The notes under the pieces were generated by a model, which did no database searches, was not told where the DNA came from, and saw only the letters and a list, made by a program, of their open reading frames with translations. Positions 51,419 through 64,000 of a stretch of DNA of 64,000 nt are shown piece after piece. The position numbers were made by a program, and so were the translations under genes. How positions within the stretch are numbered: the stretch's first letter is position 1; each line of letters begins with the position of its first letter. The stretch spans positions 158,762,489 to 158,826,488 of the forward strand of contig OU015499.1 of NCBI GenBank assembly GCA_907164885.2. Direction: 5' to 3'. This DNA is from Dolomedes plantarius (taxonomy: Eukaryota > Arthropoda > Arachnida > Araneae > Dolomedidae).

Positions 51419-53549
51419 GAGGTTCGTTCGTGCTAGAAAATGAGATACCTATAAATTACGATGTTACAAATTATGTTCTGGATTAACTAAACTACTGAGC
51501 ATTTCAAATTTATTGTAATTAGGGCACGAGGTTACTTAGCTATATTTACTCGTTTGTTCCGGTAGATCAGTAGGACGTGCAGATTTGATGTTTCGTTTTG
51601 TAGGGATCTCCACAATCGTTCCGATCAATAATGCATAAGCAATATTAATACTTTTTCTTCTTATTCATTTTAGTTGTCCGTATTTCAAAATAATTTCATC
51701 ATTAATTATTAAGTTTAATGCTCCAAGAAATTCCAGAGGTTAACATTCGATGAAAAAGCTTGGTTACCACCAGATGAAAAAGTTTATAAATCTAATAAAA
51801 TATATAAAATTATTACAGGAAATATCAAAGAATATGGGGCTTATAGTTTTGTTTAGGCATATTTGTTTGGATTGTAGTTTGGTGGCTAACATATTTTTCA
51901 CCACACTGTCTCTACATTTTAATTAGTAGAATGAGTATATAATACATTAAAATTGACAACAGTATAAATTCTTCAAATTTCTTTCCGTTTATCTTTTGTA
52001 CAAAAGTGTTTTTACGTCATTCGTCAAATAACGTGAATCAAATATTTCAAAACAGTTATCTGTGTATATTCTTGTAGTCTGTCAAGTGGTAGTGGTGAGT
52101 GATTGCTGCTAGTTAAAGTGCAATGAAATTAAATTTTTTAAAACAAAATGGTATTTATTGTTATTTCTATATTAGAAAATATTGATACATTCGAATTTTA
52201 TTAATTTTAAATCTTTTTTTTTTTCAACTTCTTTTGGGGGGGGGGGGGGTCGGTTGTTATGGCGCGTGAGTGCTTGAATTTCTAAGGTTTATAATTAAAG
52301 TTCAATTTTCGGGATGAATATTCAAGGATACGTAAGCTTCTAAATTAAAGTTTATTCTTATAATTCCTCCTTTATGCATTTCCATCGATAAAAAAATCTT
52401 TATTTTCTTCGAATGTTGGGCCAAAGAAAACTAAAAAATAATCCATTACTAAACAGAAATGCTAGTGATTTATGACATTTAAGATCGAAGGTTTAGAACA
52501 GTAAACATTTTTCCAATTCAGATTTGCATACATCCACTGAGCGAGTTATGTACGCAAAAAGGGGACTTCTAGTACTTAATATACTAAAAATAAATTATTT
52601 ACTTCTAGATATTGTCTTACAAACGAGTTATTACTTTCAAAATAAATTGTAAGGCAAAATTCTTTTATATAAATATGCATTCCTATAAAAATGTGAATAG
52701 ACTTGACATATATTATCTTTTTAATACTCTTGAAAGTTGTCGATATTAATAAAATAGTTTTGCTAGAAATCTAGAAAAGTTAAGTTAAAATTATGAAGAT
52801 TAAGCTATACCTATTAGTAAAACACTTCTTGGTTAAAGAAAATCACTCCTACCTCTTCATTAATAGAAAAGCAATTGCCAATTTAAATAATTTATCATGA
52901 TGCAGTATGAAATATTTTATTCTTCAGTCATAAATGTATGCACTGAAACTGCAAAAGTTTAATACCAAATTTAACAAAACAGTGATTCAAGAAACATATA
53001 TACATAGTATGCAAAACAGTAATAATCACATGAATTAAAATTTTTATGCATAAGTAAATAAAAAAAATGCCACAGTCATGAAAAACACCCTGCATGATGA
53101 AATTTAAACTGTTTAGTTCATATACAAACATCTTATGGTCTATTTATAAATTATTTCTCATAAAACATTTTTTCCTTTCCCTCCTCCTTCCAAATTAAGG
53201 AAATTTCACACATATTATGTATAATAAATTTAAACTCTTAAATTAATACACTTCACAGAAATATAAATTAAAAAGTAATTGTTCTCTATTTTGTACACAT
53301 AAGCTCAGGTGAGGATCCTCGTAAAACATTCATCATGTTTATTTTGAGCAAATGTAACAAAAAGCAAATGATATTGCCTTATAAAAGAGTTATTGTTACT
53401 TTCAAAATAAATTCTACATCAAAATTCTTTTATATAATTCTAATTGGAGTATAAAATTTTGGAACACACTGGTACAAAGCAGTTAACAATAATAGATTGC
53501 TGAGCTTATACCAGAATGAAAAAAAAAAAAATCAGAAAACTCAGGATAG
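51419..53549. other. AT-rich sequence, copy 2
   Basis: Matches 11000-13152 of copy 1. No gene seen. A G-run of 13 bases is at 52236-52248, where copy 1 has GGGGGAGGGG. Confidence 0.5.
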
Positions 53550-53810
53550 CTAAGGTGTAGGGGCATTGAGAGCTTTTAAAACATAGCCACCCATTTCTCG
53601 AGGTAGAGAGTTACAATCAATAACATTTGTGATTGGATTACACACCACAAGAGGCTGATTATTATCTGCCTTCAGTGGAGGTGAATTTATGAGAACTTCA
53701 GCACAGGCTACAAGTAAAAGGAGCCAGAGAAGGAGGTGGCTTGTTGTCATCTATAACTATTATCTCGGAAATAACTTCCGAAATGCAGAGTGCGGTATGT
53801 TTCACCGTTG
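53550..53810 (-). pseudogene. Unidentified possible exon, copy 2, frameshifted
   Basis: Same as 13153-13410 but a TA dinucleotide is missing near 53711, so the upstream VIDDNKPPPSLAPF part is out of frame with the downstream AEVLINSPPLKADNN...NPITNVIDC part. One Pro is Ser. If the exon is real, this copy is inactive. Confidence 0.4.
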
Positions 53811-54837
53811 AAGAAAAACTCCATAAATAAGCAGACAGAATTTAAAAAATACTCGACGGTTTATTAGAAAAATAATACGATGAAACATTATAAAACAAAA
53901 TAAGCTACCTACGGCTGCACTAGCTACAGCACATAGCAAGCACATGGCATACAACTGCTTCTGCCACGCAGTATAAATAACAAGGATATTTTGCATAAGG
54001 CAGGGTGTCTTCTTCCTGAGAACACTTTATTTAATGGTAAAATTCAAATGTAAAAGTGTGACGTAAACACGGGAAACAATCCCGATTAATCCGATCATGA
54101 ATGACGTCATACACTACAATGACCGGTTAACTTAAAATAACAAAAATTAAGGAACAGTATAAAGAACGTGAGGGAAGTTAACGTGAACGATACGCACGTG
54201 TACGAAGTTCCGATGTTTAGGAAATGAGCATTACGTAAACGCTGAAGCTTATCGCCCAACTTCTGAAAGACGATAACTTAACGTCGTAGTTCCGGTAAGA
54301 TTTGTAATAATAACTTTGCCAGCACATATAATGATACACTCATTCATGCATTTCATCAGAAAAATAAAACTTATTTTACTGAGATTTCATTAACTTTATC
54401 TATATACTTTGTTTTCTTTGTAAGATTTTGATAAAATTCAGAGCCACTTCAAGGCATCTCTACAAAACCATCACTTAAATGTAGATGAGATATAAAAGTG
54501 ATAAAATGAGGTGTAAGAAAATAATATACAACATCATGAATATACAAACATAAAATTGCATTAATTAAGTTCTGAACACAACTATAAATATACCTAGAAA
54601 TACAAATACCACATTCTGACCATTTTGAATTACAATGCTCAGGACATGTTAGATTTTCAAGGAAGTACTACACATAATTCGGAATTATCTCATTTCTGAC
54701 AGTTAATTATGTTTCTTTTGGCCTTGGTTTTTTACATCGTGGAAGATTTCTGTCATCTATATTAGTTATTCCTACAGAACTAAAGTGGGAGATAACTGTC
54801 GAATATTATTGAGAAGCGAGGGGAAATTTTTAATATT
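53811..54837. other. Intergenic, copy 2
   Basis: Matches 13411-14439; no gene recognised. Confidence 0.4.
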
Positions 54838-56396
54838 TGCAAAAATTAAAAAAAAGGAAATTTTCTAAAATCCTAAAATCTCCATATGATGAAATCATCA
54901 AAGTATTAATCAACCATTTCTCACCTCAAACTTCCATAATTATGCAGCAATTCCGGTTTTATAATCTGAAGCAACATACAGAACATGTGGCAACCTTCAT
55001 CGTTAAAATCTAAGAACAAGCAAGTAAGCGTGCTTTTAGAGTATTTTTAAATGATGCCATTAGGATAAAGTAATTTGTGGTTCAGCAGACCAGCAAATAA
55101 AAAACATACTATTAAGTGATTCAAAACTTGATATCAACAAAGCGTGTGAAATAGCGCTTGCTATGGAGACGACCAGCAGAGAAGCAGAATTCTTCAAGGT
55201 TAAAGAAAATGTTCTAAAAATTTCAAATGCAAATACAACTTTAAAAACAGAACTCCTGGTTATTTTCCCAGGCAAGGATAAGAATCGTCAACCTGAGAAC
55301 AACTTCCAAAATAACATTCCCCAATTACTGGAAATGTTAGAAATTGTACACATTGTGGAAAGAAACATTGTGATGAATGCTTCTTCAAAAATGTGACTTG
55401 TTATAAATATCAACATCAAGGACACTTTGTCAGTACTTGCAGAACCTCTGCTACAAATTTTGTTGAAGAATGAGATGAAATGTACATCAACACTGTGTCA
55501 ATATGTGCAGCCATTGAACATGAGGTTCCGAAGCCTTACCTCATTAATTTATTAATAGGTGAGTGAGTGATCTCAGTGATATCCTCAGTGAACATGCAGA
55601 TAGATTATGGCAGTGCACATTCTGTGATGTCTAGAAATAAGTAGGGACACTTAAACAACTAGAAAATCCAATTTTGTCCCCATATCTAGGTGAAAACTTA
55701 AAAATTGTCAGAAGATTTGAGGTGCCAGTCAAATTTAAAGAGAAAAATCAATGGTCATGATTGGTTGTTATTGAAATGCCAAATAGACCTACACGTTTAG
55801 GTCGCTATTGGATTCAACAACTTGGCACTGATTTGAATGAAGCAATCTATGACCACATTGCACATGTCAATGGTGAGTTTAAATGTCCTAAAAATTGAAG
55901 CTGATTTCTCTCAAGAAAATGTTTTACAATATTACCAATCCAAATTCCCTAACTGTTTTAGTACAAGTGATTCAAAAGGAATGTTGGATGAACCGGAAAA
56001 TATTGCTATGAAGGAAGATTCTGTACCAATCTTTTGCACATCCAGACCAGTTCCATATGCAGTAAGACAGCTGGCAGATGAAGAGTTGGATTTATTGATT
56101 CAGAAAGGTGTTCTGATAATTGTGAGTCATCCCAAATGGGCAACCCCTATTGTCCCAGAAGCCAAATTGAACAGTGAAGGTAAAAGAACTGTTAGAATTT
56201 GTGGAGATTTTTCAGTTACAGTGAACAAATTTTCTGAAATCCAATTCTACCCACTTCCATCCAAAGAAGATATTTTCACAAATGTGGGATCAGGTAAATA
56301 CATCTCAAAAATTGATTTGTCAATGGCTTTCCATCAGCTACACATTACTCCTGAGTCTCAGGAGCTGTTAATGCTGAACAGAACTAAATATTTACT
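54838..56396 (+). pseudogene. Gypsy-1 gag to RT, copy 2
   Basis: Gag, zinc knuckle, protease and RT fingers/palm as in copy 1, with further small changes, for example a GAGTGA insertion near 55561 and a stop in the protease-RT linker. The RT ends after RTKYLL because a deletion joins it to the LTR start at 56396-56397. The catalytic YIDD, RNase H and integrase are absent. Confidence 0.85.
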
Positions 56397-56721
56397 GTAT
56401 CATGTACTTATATGTCATTAGTTATATATCCATATTACGATCACTCCTTTCAACAACGTCATATCTCAATATTCGGCAAATTTTAGTTATGCCTATTTTC
56501 AGAATGCCCTGAAAGAGTCGTATATCCCTGCAAGATCAGCATATCTCACCGCTCAATATTTAGCCGCTAGAGAGCAGAATTAAAATTTATTTTCAATACA
56601 TTTCAGTGTACTTTTAAACTTTCAAATCACACTCCTGAAAAATCTTGTGCTCTCTGATCATTCTAATTTCCTGATCATACCAATGATTATAATAAAGTAG
56701 TTGTATATCTAATACATTACA
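56396..56721 (+). repeat. Gypsy-1 3' LTR, copy 2
   Basis: Matches 20530-20855; its TG is shared with the RT side of the deletion. Confidence 0.65.
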
Positions 56722-57026
56722 CTAGTCAATTACTTTAATAGAGCTAAATATGTACTGAAACTTGACTTACCAAATGATGATTCAATAAGATAACATGCAA
56801 TGTGAAAGATTCAAAATAACCACAATTTTTCTGCCCAAAGAAGATTTACATGTTTAAATCAAAACAACAAATTTTGGTTATGACTCAGTGTTCTATTTAT
56901 AAAATTTTAAAAAGTCTGCTAAACCAAACTTCTCACAGATCACGATAGAATTAAAATTAATTGAATAATCAAAAGACAGCTTTAGGATCACTATGCATAA
57001 AAGAATAGTAAATGTGTAATGAATAA

Positions 57027-57563
57027 ATTATCAAAGACAGGGCTGACTCTAATCCAACTGGACTAGACTTATTGGATGCAAATGAGCCTGTGTTAGTAAG
57101 AGCCCCACAGGAAGAAACATTTAAAATATGTCTGAAAGGAAATACTGTGATCATTTAGATACCTTCTAGATAAGCTAATAAAATATAGCTACTATGGTTT
57201 CAAAGAAGTTTTAGTTGGAGCCACAGAGCTTGCGACTTACTTAGAAGCCACTCCAGAATTTCGGGAAACACGTTTAACAAAATGAAATAGGCAATTTCAT
57301 GATGTATGAGGATGAACCAATAAGAAACTGAAAAGAAATGTTTGAGTTGTCTTATTTTAACGAATACTGTACAAAGCTAAACAAGTTCATTCCGAGCGAA
57401 CACACATCGAAAACATGCATTGTTACTAGAAACTGCCTTAACAGATAAAAAAATGATTCAGAAAAATGACCAAATGAAGTCTATAAATGATGTAGATGTT
57501 GATAGCTATATGCTGGTTGAAGAAATGGAAGTATTAACACCTACTGCTTTGGAAACCCTATAA
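57027..57563 (+). pseudogene. Decayed coding relic, copy 2
   Basis: Counterpart of 21160-21695. ATELATYLEATPEFRETR and VDVDSYMLVEEMEVLTPTALETL remain; an extra T near 57420 shifts the frame. Confidence 0.4.
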
Positions 57564-60500
57564 AAATTCTACAATTGCAATAAATGACAGCTACTGCTCT
57601 TTCAAATGCACTTATAACTTTCAGAATATATTTAACAATGCATGTAACTGTAGCATTGGGAAAAAGAAGCTTTCCTAGATAAAAATTAAGTAAAACATAC
57701 CTGAGGTCAACAATATCTCAGGAGAGACTCAACAGCTTTGCAATGCTGTCTATAAAGAATGTAGAAACAAGTAAAATTAAAATTTCATCAATTTATAAAT
57801 GATATTGCAGATAAATAATCTAATAAAATTTGATTGTAAATAACTTTGTTCTGTGAATGAAATATATGTAGTCTAGCTACTTTTTAGTATTTCTTTACTT
57901 ATAAATGTATATCAAAAATGAAATATGACCACCTTCCAAATTTTAGTCTTTTATGCATATTAAATATTTATCAATTAGTATATATCAGAATTTTGAAGGA
58001 CCCCACCATAATTTCTGGAATTGGGCCCTGCTTATTCCATCACAGCATAATTATGCAATATATTTCTGGAGCACCGAGGAAAATAAAAAGCAAGAGAATT
58101 TTTAACACTAATCATCACATTAATAAATGTTAATTTTTGACACTTTTGCTACAGTTACTTTCCATTCATTTAATATTTTTTATTCCTCGGAGGAGGGTAG
58201 GACACATATATCCTAAAATAACAAACATCAATTTGACTAACACTGAACTGAAGGACAAACTATATATATTAAAAAATTCCGAAAGCAGTCATAAATTTTA
58301 ACAGCACAAAATAAATCTATTAAGTAAAAAGAATATGCAGGTACAAGAGCAGACAATTAAAATCTAGTTCTAAACTGAACTAAGTACAATATTTACAAAA
58401 CATTTTTTTAAATATCATATCAAGGCTGTCATAAATATTAGTTAATACAGATTTTGTAAATCTTGGAATGTTTCTAATGAAGAAATGTTTAGAACGCATG
58501 GTGCAGGGGAAACTAAACATTTTATATGTAACATTAATAATTGTGTACAGTTTTGAAGTGTTAAATAATTTATTTTCTCATTAATAAGAATTTCAATTTT
58601 AAATATCAAGTATTACTGTTAAATCCTCCTCTTTCAAATACATTGATTAAAAACTTTAAACAAGCATATTAAAATGAATGATGAACCTAAACTGTTGAAT
58701 ATTCAGGAGTTTTACATTTAATGCTGTTTTTGTTATCTTTATTGCTATGAAAGATGAGTATGATTGTTATTTATTAAATGTTCTCATCAAAAATGTTAAC
58801 ACGGAAAGAATAGAAAAACAAATAACATAAAAGAAATTATTTCAAATGCAATCATAAATAAAAAGATCTCTGATAGAAGAATGATACAAGAAAGCAATGC
58901 CTGTAGTACAGACTGCTGCTCATGGTGCAAAGTTGTAAAAACTCCCGAAATTTGTAAAAAAAACTCACCAAACTTTCATAAGGTTTAGATTTTTTAAAAC
59001 TTTAATATATTTTAAGCATGAAATTAAATTTTAAAAAACACCAAAAACGTGAATGTTGAGAAATGTGCTTAACTTTTATGGCCTCGAATTTGGTGAGTAT
59101 ATAATTGGTTCCTTCACTTATGTTCTGCTACAATTAGGTTGAAATCTTTATAATAAATGTCTTTATTATTCAGTTTAATGGCTTAATAGGCTGCAATCCA
59201 CATCCAGCCAAGCTTCGCTCTTACATCACCAAAGGTCAGCAATTATATCTAAGAAATGTCACTTGGGTTTATTTCAGTTTCAACTAATTGAATTTGAATA
59301 ATCATCCTTTAGATTTTTTATCCAATGAAATTTAAAATTAGCCTCAATTAATGAATTATACTTTCAGAGAATGAAAAATATTTTGAATTCTTTCCATAAC
59401 ATTTCTATTTTCCTCCTTTTCAAGGAATGCAACCTGGAAGGTGAAAGCTTACCCTTGCCTGAGTGCATCTGGTATATCACTTCATCTTGATTAGTACTTT
59501 TGAATTCTAATTTTTTTAAAGAAAGTTTCGCAATTTATGCTTTTTGTTAATTTTATGTTCTTTCCTAAATTAATTTAAATTTTGTTCTATAAATTCATCA
59601 GTAATACTATTGTCAAAATTTTTTTCCCATTCTGCTATATACGTTGAAATAATCTTTCTACAAACTGTAAAACTTATTGTACTTAATTTTTTAACTATAT
59701 TTTTATTTTTTTGTAAAAGCTATTATTTTTATTCCAAAACCTAAGTATTATACAATGTTTAAATTTTGACCTACTTTTTGAAACAGATTGATACATTATG
59801 AACACTCTCTTGATATTTAGTCTGTTTCAATTATTTATTCCACATAAATGCTGTATTCAATATTTTTTTTTAAAATATTCTAATGCTGTTTATCAGCTAC
59901 TTGTTGAATTTTTATGCAGCATTGATTGTCAAGCTAAAGTTTTTAAACATTAAGAAATAGTATTTTCCTAAAATTCTCATCAGGAGAACTCCACTTGGTG
60001 GAGTTTGATAAACTTTCCGCCGAACGCCACAGGATATATAACTGCTCCTCCGCATATTTTATCCTTTACCTCAATTATTAACAGTTCAAAAACATTTGCA
60101 TAACTCTATGTTATATAGCAAAGTTGCTAAATTCTTTATGTCTGACTTGTTTGATGACATGTTTATAAATTTTGGATAAAAATTGTAAATAAAATTACCA
60201 GAGAAATCAGATTGCCAACTTTTAGCAATCTCTTGAAATAGTGGAGCGTATATTTTACTAGCAATTCAACACCGACCTGAAAGTGATAGTCTACTAATTT
60301 GCTGAAGACAATATACCATGGCTGAAGAGGCAGTTTTTAACAGTTTAAAAGTCATACTATTGTATTAGAATTTAGTTTCACTCACAAAAAAAATAGAGTA
60401 AAATGTAGAAATCATACATCATTTTCAGCATCTTAACCGAACAGTTGGATCATACAATACAGAAAAAAATTACCTGTAAATCAAATTTACTCGAACGGCT

Positions 60501-61042
60501 GTTTATTTTTCTGGCATCTAGATTAATTGAATTTCAGTATGTAATCCAAAGTTTGTCGGCAAGGGCACCACACTTTTCTTTTAATTACTACGATTATAGA
60601 GAATCAAATGCAATAATCTACCTAACCATCAGGACTGTGAGAAACTGCTCGATAAAGACTATGAACAACTTATTTAATACGCCTTACTTAACATATACGC
60701 TACAACCCTGAAGTTATAAATAATAATGAGAATAATCTACCTAACTGCGCGGCATAAACATAAACACTCAAGCGATACCGTTGCCACCCTAACGGTATTT
60801 TTTATAGCTTCATGGTTGCCACTGATCATTATAAATGTAACCCAATGTAAGTAAAAGTCATGTAGTTCACAGTGTACCTATAGGGGAGCAGAAGGGGGAC
60901 GAATAACCCCTTTACCTCTTACCGTAAGATGTTAAGATCGCAGTTTGATTCTTCTATTACGAACTTCTGTTAAGCTTAACGGATGATTGAAATGCGCAGC
61001 CCCAGAGACTGATTTTTTCCCGGATCCGTTATGTCATGGTAA
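57564..61042. other. AT-rich sequence, copy 2
   Basis: Matches 21696-25176. It includes the Cys-rich segment at 58805-58988 (initiator ATG changed to AAG) and the unrecognised frame at 60445-60711. Confidence 0.4.
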
Positions 61043-61228
61043 GGGCCTGTTCACATAGGAGTCCGTGGCGTTGCGTTAAGGAAAAGATGACGTTGAGACG
61101 AAATTAAATCAATCATAGGCGTTAAAAATTTCATTGCTAATCGTTTGGAGGCATATGATTGGTTTATTTTAGTCTCAACGTCATCTTTTCCTTAACGTAA
61201 CGCAACGGACTCCTAAGTGAACAGGCCT
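61043..61228. mobile_element. Fold-back MITE, copy 2
   Basis: Orthologous to 25177-25362 with a few base changes in the arms. Confidence 0.8.
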
Positions 61229-61669
61229 TTACCCTCGATTTCTTCATAGAGTACAGTGTATCCAAGAATCTACAGAGCTACATACCTTCCTGAGTGTGTC
61301 AAAATAGTATTCGAATGACGGTACCCTTCTCAACAATTTAAAGATTAAAAAAAATTATAGGGGCCGAATAAAAATATTCCTATTACGAAAATAATCTGAC
61401 CAAAGATTGTGTTACACATATATTTTTTATGTAGACGACCTCAATTAATTTGTGGTCCTACTACAGATAAACGTACTTTTCCTTATGCCGCGTTTACACA
61501 TTCGAGTTCGCCTCCAAAAAATATTCGGCACGTTCGTGCATCGACGCGAACGATCCTTCTCACATTCGCGCCTGTCATTCGTGCTCGCATCAGCCAGTCG
61601 TCCGTACGTTGTAGCCAGTGGGGCAGATAATGGAGATCGATGAGGTACTTGCAAACGTTTTAAAAATCG

Positions 61670-62345
61670 AAAGCTTGTTTGAGTGAAAGATGGATAGGGC
61701 ACTTACCCACTGTCTTATTTGGCATGCGCAGTCTTTTAGGGTGTCTTTAGGGGAGACGAACTTGCAGCTACTACTGCAGAACTGGTCTATAAGACAACTC
61801 GGCGTTTCAGAGGGGATTTTCTGACGCTTATGCTCCAGATTTTGTGAAGCAGTTAATAATGATGATGGCAAAGCTGACGCCCAAGAAAGCGAGTAATCAC
61901 TCGAGGCCAAGAACTTTTTTGCCTCAAGCGTTACATACGTGTACACGTGTTTGTTCGCCAAGATCATGAGAAACCATTATTAGTCCCTGCGTATAACGGA
62001 CCGTTTCTGGTGATGCGGTGAAGTGATAAATATTTCACAGTTCTGGTGCGGCAGAAAGAGTCAGTCATATCTGTTGACAGACTGAAACTTGCATGGACAC
62101 CCGATTTTAGTCCGGAAAAGCTTAATCTACGGTGAGTAATTCCGGGCTGAAAAGCAAATTCAACTTTGATTCGAGACTTCCTCGACAGCCTTTTATTCGA
62201 GACTTCCTCGCACGACTTTCCTTCGGAAGTTGTTCTATATGCTTTTGACATGCTGCAGTAGTTTTAGATCAATCAAAGTGTTCATGTATATGTTGTTGTA
62301 CATATTCAACGTTCGCTCATTTAGTGAGCAGCAAAATATAACTGT
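61670..62345 (+). pseudogene. Gypsy-2 integrase fragment, copy 2
   Basis: Starts in the middle of the integrase (ACLSERWIGHLPTVLF-like part) because of a deletion, and continues to the decayed C-terminal part (TDDRF-like region near 61990 and CMDTRF near 62095). It matches 27490-28151. Confidence 0.75.
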
Positions 62346-62640
62346 TTAACCCATTAAGCGTTAACGGTCACGAGATATTTCTGCTCTTAAAATCTTCTCC
62401 ACTGGTTTCGAGAAACTGCACAAAAAAGGAGGTACAAATCCGATTTTTCTCAAACGCTTTCTTCGAATCAAATTTCATCCCCCCCTCGCTCTCCGACGAT
62501 AAGATCTCCGAGGGTCTTTTGTTCACTTCCCCGTCCGTCTGAGCTCATTATGTCTCAAACGGACATAAGGTAGGTGGGGGAAAACGTTCGCATGTACATT
62601 TGTAAAATGACCGGGAAGAGTTTTGGGGGGAATCGGGTAA
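62346..62640. mobile_element. Possible piggyBac-like left end at TTAA
   Basis: Copy 1 reads ACTGTTTAAAGTC while copy 2 reads ACTGTTTAACCCATTAAGCG. The two part exactly after TTAA (62346-62349), the piggyBac target, and the new DNA starts CCCATTAA, similar to CCC-starting piggyBac ends. CG-rich DNA follows. The other end was not found before 64000. Confidence 0.4.
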
Positions 62641-63380
62641 CAATGCATTCGTATACTTCCAGTCAGTTGCCTCATGAAAGCTGTTGGAGTTACGACTCCT
62701 CTTGTAAAGAAAATGAGATAAGCTTATTTTCATCCTTTTTACTGTAATTTTTTGCAACGTTTGTGTAATATTGAGCATCATTCAAACTCACGAACACAAT
62801 GACATAGTTTGAAGTATACCATAAAGGCTGTTTACTTACACACATCGTCGTTAAGATATTTGCATACACCATATTATGAACACTTTTACTGTTTTTCAGG
62901 GACTGCAATTTAGCTTTCTCCCTTCAAATTTTATTTCTTTATTTTCTAAGTTATTCAGAATATTTTTTAGCCCTTACATTCGCATGAAAATTGAAACTTT
63001 CGTATTAGAAAAATAATTTATACACGTAAGCACCAATACGGAAGAAATTCATGAAAAAATGAACTGATTTATTTTATTTCGTGAAGTTAAGATAAACTAG
63101 TTTATTTTTTCTTAGATTTAACGAAGTTATAAAACATTTCAATATAATATGCAATGAGTCATTTAAGAAAAATTCATCATTGTTAAAATTGTAAGCTTTA
63201 ATGTGCATCGTGCAAATATGTATTGTCACATTCACCAAAATGAGTCTCACTCTCTAAGGATTATTATATCAATGTTAATCAAATTAAGAAACTAGAAGCC
63301 AGTGAAAGTTTTTGTGAAGCCCCTACCTTGCATTTGCTCTTTCTTAAAAAAAAAGAAAATATTCCTCTAAGTTAGGGGTA
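62641..63380. other. AT-rich, no gene seen
   Basis: No coding frame recognised. Confidence 0.4.
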
Positions 63381-63479
63381 TATATTTTGGCGGCTACAAA
63401 GGTAATTTTTTGTTGCCCACGATGCTCGGAAATAAAATGAAAACAGGACAATATGTTACGAAGAAAATAGCCGGAAATT

Positions 63480-63645
63480 AAAAAGTTTGCTCCACAAATT
63501 TTATGCTATTTTGGGAGTACATAGTTGTGAGCAGCTATTTTCGTCCATGAAATTAAATAAAACGGCCTACAGATCAAGATTAACTGATAAACATATATGT
63601 GTTATCAAATGGGACAAAATCATTTCAAATGGGACAAACTAGGTA
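63480..63645 (+). pseudogene. hAT transposase C-terminal relic
   Basis: Reads (in shifting frames) HSCEQLFSSMKLNKTAYRSRLTDKHICVIK, the C-terminal hAT block of the GTF2IRD2/EPM2AIP1-like type (CEQLFSxMKxNKxxxRSRLTDxHL). Nothing of the catalytic domain is seen upstream. A decayed fragment. Confidence 0.75.
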
Positions 63646-64000
63646 AACAAAGTTTAACTTAATGGATATGGCCAGTTCCAAGGATTTACTGTTGCTATAC
63701 GATTGTTCAATATCTAAACTTTATAACTAAATTATTGTCTTATATCCTTCAAGATTTCTTTGTGAGACAAAAGTAAAATTAATTATTAAAAATTTTAAAA
63801 TCTCAAATTTATGTTCACTTGATCCTATATTTTAAAACCTATTTAAAATCATTCATATATTGAAAAAAAAGAAAAAGAATAGCTAAAATATAGTTTCCCC
63901 ATTATTTGAACAACAATATATGTGTTATCAAATGGGACAAACTAGGTAAACAAAGTCTAACTTAATGGATATGGCCAGTTCCAAGGATTTACTGTTGCTA
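63594..64000. repeat. Direct repeat at right end
   Basis: 63594-63701 (ATATGTGTTATCAAATGGGA...) recurs at 63919-64000 and runs off the window, with a 13-to-18-bp phrase of the first copy absent in the second. The first copy starts inside the hAT relic. Confidence 0.85.

Larger units (their letters stand above)
46350..62349 (+). repeat. Large duplicated segment, copy 2
   Basis: 16 kb matching 5660-28151, in the same order and orientation. It is shorter because of two deletions (at 56396 and near 61668) but has one extra mariner (50485-51416). Here the BEL element continues to the left of the segment, whereas copy 1 is cut at a MITE. Confidence 0.92.

Overview
The window is AT-rich eukaryotic DNA, almost certainly from an arthropod. 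A spider or another chelicerate is my best guess, but this is an inference from the mix of elements (BEL/Pao, Ty3/gypsy, Tc1/mariner, hAT, piggyBac, Tigger, Helitron, Harbinger-type MITEs) and a C2H2 zinc-finger array. No single sequence proves the species. No bacterial-type operon, CRISPR array, rRNA or tRNA gene was seen. Most of the window is transposable-element DNA, much of it broken.

Layout. 1-5,470: piggyBac transposase tail, long AT-rich DNA, a fold-back MITE and a Helitron. 5,471-28,151: first copy of a large duplicated segment. It runs from a BEL/Pao 3' end and LTR (split by a hAT insertion), through a Cys-rich peptide, a C2H2 zinc-finger array on the minus strand, an unidentified possible exon (13,153-13,410), a decayed gypsy element carrying a Tigger insertion, a decayed coding relic and a MITE, to a second gypsy integrase fragment. 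28,148-28,345: start of a further copy of the same unit, quickly cut off. 28,372-41,945: a nest of transposons: Tc1 fragment; two head-to-tail Helitrons, one split by a full-length BEL/Pao element with apparently identical LTRs (29,384-35,928); an inverted BEL gag fragment; a Tc1 element holding a hAT, with a hAT-type MITE at the hAT's edge; and a third gypsy integrase fragment. 41,950-62,349: a decayed BEL/Pao element leading into the second copy of the duplicated segment, with its own changes: a DD41D mariner insertion, a 4.55-kb deletion and a 1.7-kb deletion. 62,350-64,000: a possible piggyBac-like terminus at a TTAA site, a hAT relic and a direct repeat.

How the parts relate. Because the two copies can be aligned, several insertions have a visible empty site in the other copy, which fixes their boundaries and target-site duplications and gives a relative chronology. 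The only intact large coding region is the 1,769-codon Gag-Pol of the young BEL/Pao element. The zinc-finger arrays are the most interesting host-type sequence: both copies keep a long open frame, and the differences between them appear concentrated in the DNA-contacting helices. I found no convincing new molecular system. The best leads are the tandem duplication history, the zinc-finger divergence, a MITE at a duplication breakpoint, and the young BEL element.
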